Below are positions 1 through 5,402 of a stretch of DNA of 5,402 nucleotides, one piece after another. Location: the NCBI GenBank assembly GCA_024762485.1, contig JANTHH010000186.1:1-5402 (forward strand). The letters run 5' to 3'. Origin of the DNA: Chromatiales bacterium (GTDB lineage: Bacteria > Pseudomonadota > Gammaproteobacteria > Chromatiales > Chromatiaceae). Each line of letters opens with the position of its first letter. The stretch's first letter is position 1. A model generated the notes under the pieces. The model saw nothing but the letters and a program-made list of their open reading frames with translations, was not told the origin of the DNA and did not search any database. The translations under genes and the position numbers were made by a program.

Positions 1-420
1 CGGCTCAAGGAGATCATCGTGCTGGCCAACGGCGAGAAGATCTCGCCGGTGGACATGGAGAACGCCATCTGCCTCGACGCCCTGTTCGAACAGGCACTGG
101 TGGTGGGCGAGGGCAAGCCCTTTCTCGGTGCACTGCTGGTGCCGGAGGCCAAGGCCTATGCCGTCTGGCTGCGCGACCTCGGACTCGATCCGGACGACCC
201 GGCTGTCGACGAAAGCGATCGTGTGCAGGAGGCCCTGCTGGCACGACTGCAGGTACTGCTTGCCAGCTTCCCGGGCTATGCCAGGGTGCACAGGGTGGCG
301 GTGCTGCGTGAGCCCTGGGATGTGGCGTCCGGCCTGCTGACACCGACCCTCAAGCCGCGGCGCAAGCGCATCCTGGAGCGATACCACGAGGTGGTCGAGG
401 GCCTGTACGCGGGCCACTGA
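1..420 (+). CDS. Long-chain acyl-CoA synthetase (AMP-binding family), C-terminal fragment
   Basis: This is the 3' end of a gene that begins before the window; 139 residues and a TGA stop are visible. Enzymes of this family activate fatty acids to acyl-CoA through an acyl-adenylate, using ATP and CoA. The visible part is the mobile C-terminal domain. It opens with RLKEIIVLANGEKISP, the hinge and following strand typical of the long-chain (FAA1-like, COG1022) branch. Near the end, GLLTPTLKPRRKRI (fragment residues 111-124) carries the lysine expected to act in adenylation (fragment K118). The protein then ends after a short helix, as is usual for the family. The frame is intact. The main adenylate-forming domain lies outside the window, so chain-length preference cannot be judged. 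A gap of 112 bases separates it from ridA, so a shared transcript is possible but not shown. Confidence 0.88.
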   Translation, partial: RLKEIIVLANGEKISPVDMENAICLDALFEQALVVGEGKPFLGALLVPEAKAYAVWLRDLGLDPDDPAVDESDRVQEALLARLQVLLASFPGYARVHRVAVLREPWDVASGLLTPTLKPRRKRILERYHEVVEGLYAGH

Positions 421-476
421 GCGGATGCGCAAGTGCGCCGGGGTGCGCCGGGCCATGGGCCGGCTGGCTTCCGCGC

Positions 477-506
477 TTGGCGGTGGCGGACGATTCGCCC
501 TACCAT
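477..506 (+). promoter_or_regulatory. Candidate sigma70-type promoter for ridA
   Basis: TTGGCG at 477-482 and TACCAT at 501-506 are separated by 18 bases. Each matches the sigma70 consensus hexamer at four of six positions. Transcription would start around 513, leaving a leader of about 20 bases that holds the GGAGAG ribosome binding site. The position is sensible, but in GC-rich DNA such matches arise by chance, so this is a weak call. Confidence 0.3.
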
Positions 507-532
507 GCGGCAGGCTTTTTTCGGAGAGAACC

Positions 533-919
533 ATGGCACGAGAGATCATCAGTACCGACCAGGCCCCTCAGGCCATCGGCACCTATTCGCAGGCGGTCAA
601 GGTGGGCCAAACCGTCTACCTGTCCGGACAGATACCGCTGGTGCCCGAGACCATGGAACTGGTCGAGGGCGACATGGCGGCGCAGATCCGCCGCGTGTTC
701 GACAACCTGCAGGCGGTCTCCCGTGCCGCCGGCGGCAGCCTGGCGGATGTGGCCAAGCTGAACATCTTTCTCACCGATCTCGGCCACTTCGCCCTGGTCA
801 ACCAGGTGATGGCCGAGTACTTCAGCGAGCCCTATCCCGCACGTGCCGCCATCGGTGTTGCCTCGCTGCCCAAGGGGGCGCAGGTGGAGATGGACGGTGT
901 GCTGGAGCTGGGTGGCTGA
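533..919 (+). CDS. ridA: RidA family protein (reactive enamine/imine deaminase)
   Basis: The 128-residue product has the usual length of the RidA/YjgF/UK114 family. Family members hydrolyse reactive 2-aminoacrylate-type enamines and imines, by-products of PLP enzymes such as threonine dehydratase, to 2-keto acids and ammonia. They normally act as cytosolic trimers with active sites between subunits. Visible landmarks are AIGTYSQAV (14-22), SGQIP (31-35), a central helix with NLQAV (58-62), and PARAAIGVASLPKGAQVEMD (102-121). In that last stretch R104 and E119 align with the catalytic-site arginine (R105) and glutamate (E120) of E. coli RidA, so the enzyme should be active. The ATG at 533 is chosen because GGAGAG lies four bases upstream and the product then begins like E. 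coli RidA. An upstream in-frame ATG at 425 would add 36 residues unlike the family. No strong terminator follows; the repeat-bearing spacer does. Confidence 0.93.
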   Translation: MAREIISTDQAPQAIGTYSQAVKVGQTVYLSGQIPLVPETMELVEGDMAAQIRRVFDNLQAVSRAAGGSLADVAKLNIFLTDLGHFALVNQVMAEYFSEPYPARAAIGVASLPKGAQVEMDGVLELGG

Positions 920-1180
920 GCGAAGAGCGCGCAAATGGGCAGGCGGGTGGCGGCGTCGGCTGCGGGGCAGCGTGGTGATGTGGCGATGCCGTGACTGGTC
1001 GGTGGACGGGGAAGATCTCTCCCTGCGGTCGAGATGACAAGGCGTGGTCGGGGTGGCCGGGTGCGGTCGGGATGACAAGCTGTCTGTTGGTTGCCCTCGG
1101 CAGCGCTGCTTTTCTCTCTCTTGTCATCTCGAAGAGCAGGGCGAGGAGAGATCCTGGGGTGTCGGGAGCACCGTCGTCCC
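920..1180. other. Non-coding convergent spacer with repeats
   Basis: These 261 bases lie between the 3' ends of ridA (+) and the small lipoprotein gene (-). Open frames cross the stretch, but none has a credible ribosome binding site or recognisable product, and several simply translate the repeat units. The content that can be supported is the repeat family listed separately. A perfect ten-base palindrome (GCAGCGCTGC, 1100-1109) followed by four T residues is also present. With no loop, it is a poor terminator. Confidence 0.6.
1012..1154. repeat. Intergenic repeat: two direct copies and one inverted copy
   Basis: Copy A (1014-1040) and copy C (1121-1153) are imperfect inverted repeats. GATCTCTCC (1014-1022) pairs with GGAGAGATC (1145-1153), CCTGC (1022-1026) matches GCAGG (1136-1140), and TCGAGATGACAA (1029-1040) pairs exactly with TTGTCATCTCGA (1121-1132). 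Partial copy B (1063-1079) is a direct repeat of 1025-1041 with one mismatch in 17 bases. The unit resembles the short dispersed intergenic repeats seen in many proteobacteria that read roughly as a TGTCAT-TCGA core followed by a GAGATC-type end. That likeness is from memory, not a search. In RNA, copies A and C could form a long hairpin enclosing B, perhaps protecting or ending the convergent transcripts. Confidence 0.75.
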
Positions 1181-1399
1181 TCAGTCCCTCTCGTTGATCC
1201 GCTCCTCGTTGCGCTGCATGGCCTGATTCAGCGCGTCGGCGGCCTGGGTGGCCTCGTCGTGGGCCTCGGCATAGGGGGTGAACACCCCCTTCTTCCCGGC
1301 TTGCTCCTGTGTCTGTCTGTCTTCGTCGTCACTTCCACTGCAGGCCGCGAGGCCCAGTGCGAGGGTCGATATCAGGATAAGGGTGGTTGTGGGCTTCAT
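1181..1399 (-). CDS. Small predicted lipoprotein, function unknown
   Basis: The 72-residue product starts with a short basic segment (MKPTTT) and a hydrophobic stretch. It then has a lipobox LAAC (17-20), so signal peptidase II should cleave before C20 and leave a lipidated mature chain of about 53 residues. Serine at mature position +2 rather than aspartate suggests the outer membrane by the E. coli sorting rule. The mature part is hydrophilic, with an acidic run (SDDEDRQ, 23-29), then GVFTPYAEAHDEATQAADAL and an amphipathic helix-like tail. I do not recognise the family. The ATG at 1399 is supported by the signal peptide; upstream of it is a modest AGAGG about seven bases away. It lies just after the terminator that closes the ppk2 group, so it depends on read-through or on a promoter within about 45 bases. 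Confidence 0.72.
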   Translation of the reverse strand: MKPTTTLILISTLALGLAACSGSDDEDRQTQEQAGKKGVFTPYAEAHDEATQAADALNQAMQRNEERINERD

Positions 1400-1443
1400 G
1401 GGGTTGCCTCTGCTGTCGGACGGGTCGGGATAATCCTGCCGGC

Positions 1444-1485
1444 AAAAAAACGCCGGGCGGGTATCGTGTGATACACCCGCCCGGC
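1444..1485 (-). terminator. Rho-independent terminator after the ppk2 group
   Basis: Read on the - strand, GCCGGGCGG (1485-1477) pairs with CCGCCCGGC (1460-1452). GTATC (1474-1470) pairs with GATAC (1465-1461) above it, with a two-base bulge at 1476-1475 and an ACAC loop at 1469-1466. Seven T residues follow at 1450-1444, one base after the stem. The stem has 14 base pairs and is very GC-rich, a textbook intrinsic terminator. It begins 15 bases after the stop of the 71-residue gene. The + strand has the same stem but no T run after it, so the signal is one-directional. Confidence 0.92.
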
Positions 1486-1500
1486 ATCGCTGTCATCAAC

Positions 1501-1716
1501 TCAGTCGAAGAATTTGGCATCCTTGCGCATCGCGGCGACCATCTCGTCGAGTTTGTCGGCCACCTTCTGCGTCTGTTCCAGCAGGGCGGTATCGATGCCG
1601 GCCTCGATCAAGAGAGACAGCTCGTCGTAGTGGTGGGGGGGCAACGAATCCCCTTCCTTTTCCACCAGCTCACGGAAGCGGTCTGTGATCTGCTGGGCGT
1701 GATTCGTGCGATGCAT
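1501..1716 (-). CDS. Unrecognised 71-residue protein coupled to ppk2
   Basis: The ATG at 1716 lies two bases after the ppk2 stop. AAGGAG, inside the last ppk2 codons, sits eight bases ahead of it. That spacing and ribosome binding site fix the start and suggest translational coupling. The open frame extends further upstream, but that part runs inside ppk2 in another frame and is not credible. The product is charged, cysteine-free and has no signal peptide or membrane segment. It looks mostly helical: a basic start (MHRTNHAQQITDRFRELVEK), a PPHHYDEL turn (26-33), then a long heptad-like stretch (LLIEAGIDTALLEQTQKV, 35-52) that could form a coiled coil, ending in KFFD. I do not know the family. 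Location suggests a cytosolic partner or modulator of the polyphosphate kinase; this is inference only. Confidence 0.72.
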   Translation of the reverse strand: MHRTNHAQQITDRFRELVEKEGDSLPPHHYDELSLLIEAGIDTALLEQTQKVADKLDEMVAAMRKDAKFFD

Positions 1717-1718
1717 GT

Positions 1719-2666
1719 CTACTTCTCCTTGCCTTTCGTATCTGGGGATTTGGGGATCTCGGGCATCCTGTCCAGGGTATGCTCGCCGGCCTCGTAGATG
1801 TTTGTGGCGGAGCCGACGATCAGTGGGTCGGGAGGCACCGCGACCTTGAGATTCTTGTTTGGGTAGTCGAGGCAGTTGAGGACGTGGCGCATGGCATTGA
1901 TGCGCGCCCGCTTCTTGCAGTCGGACTTCACCACCGTCCACGGTGCATCGGCGGTATCGGTGTAGAAAAACATGGCCTCCTTGGCCTCGGTGTAATCCTC
2001 CCACTTGTCCAGCGAGGCGAGGTCGATGGGGCTCAGCTTCCACTGCTTGAGCGGATCGTGGCGGCGTGCCTGGAAGCGGCGGAACTGTTCGTTGCGACTG
2101 ACCGAGAACCAGAGCTTGAACAGGGTGATGCCGCTGCGCACCAGCATGCGCTCCAGTTCCGGTGCCTGGCGCATGAATTCCAGGTATTCCTCCGGCTTGC
2201 AGAAGCCCATCACCCGTTCGACGCCGGCGCGGTTATACCAGGAACGGTCGAACATGACGATCTCGCCGGCGCTGGGCAGGTATTTGACGTAACGCTGGAA
2301 ATACCACTGGCCCATCTCCTCGTCACTGGGCTTTTCCAGTGCCACCACGCGCGCCCCCCGGGGATTCATGTGTTCCATCATGCGCTTGATGGTGCCGCCC
2401 TTGCCGGCGGCATCGCGGCCCTCGAAGAGGATGAGAACGCGCTGCCCGGTCTCCTTCACCCAGCCCTGCATCTTCAACAGCTCGATCTGCAGATCCTGCT
2501 TCAGCGCCTCGTATTCGTTGCGCTTCATCTTTGTCGGGTAGGGGTAATTGGCGTCGGGAAAGATGCTGCGCTTGGGGAGCTTCTCGACGATCTTGCGCTT
2601 CGCCAGGGACTGATCCTCGCGGTCGGCCGAGATCTTCGGCATGCTGAAATTGGCGTCATTGCTCAC
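1719..2666 (-). CDS. ppk2: Polyphosphate kinase 2 (PPK2 family)
   Basis: PPK2 enzymes transfer phosphate between inorganic polyphosphate and nucleotides, mostly charging ADP or GDP from polyphosphate in the cytosol. The 315-residue product has a single PPK2 domain from about residue 45 to 275. Key parts are Walker A GRDAAGKGG (83-91) with K89, the Walker B-like FDRSWYNRAGVERV (139-152) with D140 and R141, and the lid region RRFQARRHDPLKQWKLSPID (196-215). The PLKQWKLSP pattern and N-terminal extension resemble the one-domain PA0141-type (class I) enzymes, which favour nucleoside diphosphates; the class is an inference. The start is GTG at 2666, chosen because GGAGAG (2678-2673 on the - strand) lies six bases upstream. 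The next in-frame ATG (M9) lacks such a site. The stop is TAG. The 71-residue gene follows after two bases, and yjbQ lies 126 bases upstream on the same strand. Confidence 0.95.
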   Translation of the reverse strand: MSNDANFSMPKISADREDQSLAKRKIVEKLPKRSIFPDANYPYPTKMKRNEYEALKQDLQIELLKMQGWVKETGQRVLILFEGRDAAGKGGTIKRMMEHMNPRGARVVALEKPSDEEMGQWYFQRYVKYLPSAGEIVMFDRSWYNRAGVERVMGFCKPEEYLEFMRQAPELERMLVRSGITLFKLWFSVSRNEQFRRFQARRHDPLKQWKLSPIDLASLDKWEDYTEAKEAMFFYTDTADAPWTVVKSDCKKRARINAMRHVLNCLDYPNKNLKVAVPPDPLIVGSATNIYEAGEHTLDRMPEIPKSPDTKGKEK

Positions 2667-2761
2667 GGATTGCTCTCCTGAATAATCGATGTCGTGTTGT
2701 GCCGGGCGGAATCAAGTCGGTCATCCGGCAGCGACCTGGGAATATCCTACTACCTGAGTCT

Positions 2762-2784
2762 TCAACTGTAGTTGATATATATCA
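2762..2784. promoter_or_regulatory. Two overlapping palindromes between yjbQ and ppk2
   Basis: TCAACTGTAGTTGA (2762-2775) has perfect six-base arms around a two-base centre. TGATATATATCA (2773-2784) is a perfect 12-base palindrome that shares three bases with it. Together they make an AT-rich island in otherwise GC-rich DNA, just after the yjbQ stop and about 100 bases ahead of the ppk2 start. They could be an operator, part of a promoter region, or an mRNA hairpin at the yjbQ 3' end. No T run follows on either strand, so an intrinsic terminator is unlikely. No specific regulator is recognised. Confidence 0.4.
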
Positions 2785-2792
2785 GTGTGGGC

Positions 2793-3206
2793 TCAGTCGC
2801 GCAGGGTGATGACGACATTGCGTTGCTGCGGGTGGGTACGATGTTCGTAGAGATAGACACCCTGCCAGGTGCCGAGACCGCAGCGGCCATCCACCACCGG
2901 CAGGGTCAGGTCCATCTTGGTGAGGATGCTGCGCACATGGGCCGGCATGTCGTCGGGACCCTCGAGGGTGTGCTCGAACAGCGGATCGCCGTCGGGTACC
3001 AGGCGGTTGAGGAAGTGTTCGAGATCGTGGCGCACCGTGGGGTCGGCATTTTCGCAGATGATCAGCGAGGCACTGGTGTGCTGCACGAAGACGTGACAAA
3101 GCCCGCGCTGGATGCCGGACTCGGCGATCACCCGGTCGAGCTCGTGGCTGATGTTGTAGGTGCCGCGGCCGAGGGTCTTGAGGTGGAGGATCTGCTGATG
3201 GGTCAT
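2793..3206 (-). CDS. yjbQ: YjbQ/UPF0047 family protein
   Basis: The 137-residue product matches the E. coli YjbQ length (138). It carries the family signature blocks in order: HTSASL (43-48), ENADPTVRHDLE (52-63), FEHTLEGPDDMPAHV (77-91) and GTWQGVYLYEHR (112-123). The conserved histidines (H43, H60, H79, H90, H122) and W114 form the pocket seen in family structures. Some members have been reported to have weak thiamin phosphate synthase activity, but the physiological role remains unsettled, so no pathway is assigned. There is no signal peptide, so it should be cytosolic. The ATG at 3206 gives the family length. A longer form from 3293 would add 29 residues unlike the family and overlap the recG 5' end. 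The ribosome binding site is weak. It is divergent from recG, 74 bases apart, and sits upstream of ppk2 on the same strand, possibly in one transcript. Confidence 0.92.
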   Translation of the reverse strand: MTHQQILHLKTLGRGTYNISHELDRVIAESGIQRGLCHVFVQHTSASLIICENADPTVRHDLEHFLNRLVPDGDPLFEHTLEGPDDMPAHVRSILTKMDLTLPVVDGRCGLGTWQGVYLYEHRTHPQQRNVVITLRD

Positions 3207-3257
3207 GCCGGCATTCTGCCACAGCCATGGGCCGGGATCAGCGGCGGACCCTGCTGA

Positions 3258-3280
3258 TTGACTCGCCGGGCAGGCAACGT

Positions 3281-3285
<5 letters not shown>
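3258..3285 (+). promoter_or_regulatory. Candidate sigma70-type promoter overlapping the recG 5' end
   Basis: TTGACT (3258-3263) and TATGCT (3280-3285) are separated by 16 bases. The first matches TTGACA at five of six positions and the second matches TATAAT at four of six. The -10 element contains the ATG at 3281, so a transcript from here would begin near 3292 and could not use that ATG. This bears on the choice of recG start. Confidence 0.35.

Positions 3286-5402
<2,117 letters not shown>

Noticed and set aside
447..464. A GCCGG/CCGGC hairpin between the acyl-CoA synthetase gene and ridA as a terminator
   Set aside because: The stem is only five base pairs and no T run follows it. The T run at 515-520 is too far away.
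425..532. An upstream ATG for ridA adding 36 residues
   Set aside because: The extra segment does not resemble the family, and the ATG at 533 has a GGAGAG site and gives the standard 128-residue length.
500..1127. Open frames on both strands across the ridA 3' end and the spacer
   Set aside because: They are shadows of ridA joined to translated repeat units, with basic low-complexity products and no start signals.
1444..1490. Terminator hairpin read as a bidirectional signal
   Set aside because: On the + strand no T run follows the stem, so termination is supported only for the - strand.
1717..2043. An extended N-terminus for the 71-residue gene inside ppk2
   Set aside because: It lies in another frame of ppk2 and has an arginine-rich, low-complexity translation. 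A good ribosome binding site supports the ATG at 1716 instead.
1779..2681. A 300-codon open frame on the + strand opposite ppk2
   Set aside because: It has no domain or ribosome binding site, and the - strand carries an unmistakable PPK2 with intact catalytic motifs.

Overview
This is a GC-rich bacterial chromosome segment, most likely from a gammaproteobacterium. The near-complete recG product tracks Escherichia coli RecG almost block by block. The ridA-then-recG order, reading in the same direction, is also a familiar gammaproteobacterial neighbourhood, where spoT often lies upstream. Nothing seen allows a genus call. Every identification rests on reading translations and motifs by eye, with no database search.

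Layout. On the + strand, the window opens inside the C-terminal part of a long-chain acyl-CoA synthetase (1-420). A complete ridA-family gene follows (533-919), with a candidate promoter in the gap. Bases 920-1180 hold no gene but contain a diverged repeat unit in direct and inverted copies. From 1181 to 3206 everything reads on the - strand. In transcription order this is a yjbQ/UPF0047 gene (3206-2793), a 126-base spacer with two overlapping palindromes, a polyphosphate kinase 2 gene with a GTG start (2666-1719), a 71-residue unrecognised protein two bases after it (1716-1501), a strong intrinsic terminator (1485-1444), and a small lipoprotein gene (1399-1181). A 74-base divergent spacer then leads to recG on the + strand (3281 to the window edge). 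recG lacks only its last codon or codons.

How the genes relate. ridA (detoxification of reactive enamine/imine intermediates) and recG (branched-DNA helicase) look like the core neighbourhood. The - strand block between them is a separate transcriptional group. Its clearest unit is ppk2 plus the 71-residue gene, joined by near-contiguous spacing and ended by one terminator. This suggests that the small protein works with, or is made in proportion to, the polyphosphate-dependent nucleotide kinase. yjbQ may belong to the same transcript, but the 126-base gap leaves room for a separate ppk2 promoter.

No clearly new system is present. The items most worth a second look are the small protein coupled to ppk2, the repeat-bearing convergent spacer, the palindromes ahead of ppk2, and a promoter-like sequence that overlaps the first possible ATG of recG and puts its start in doubt.
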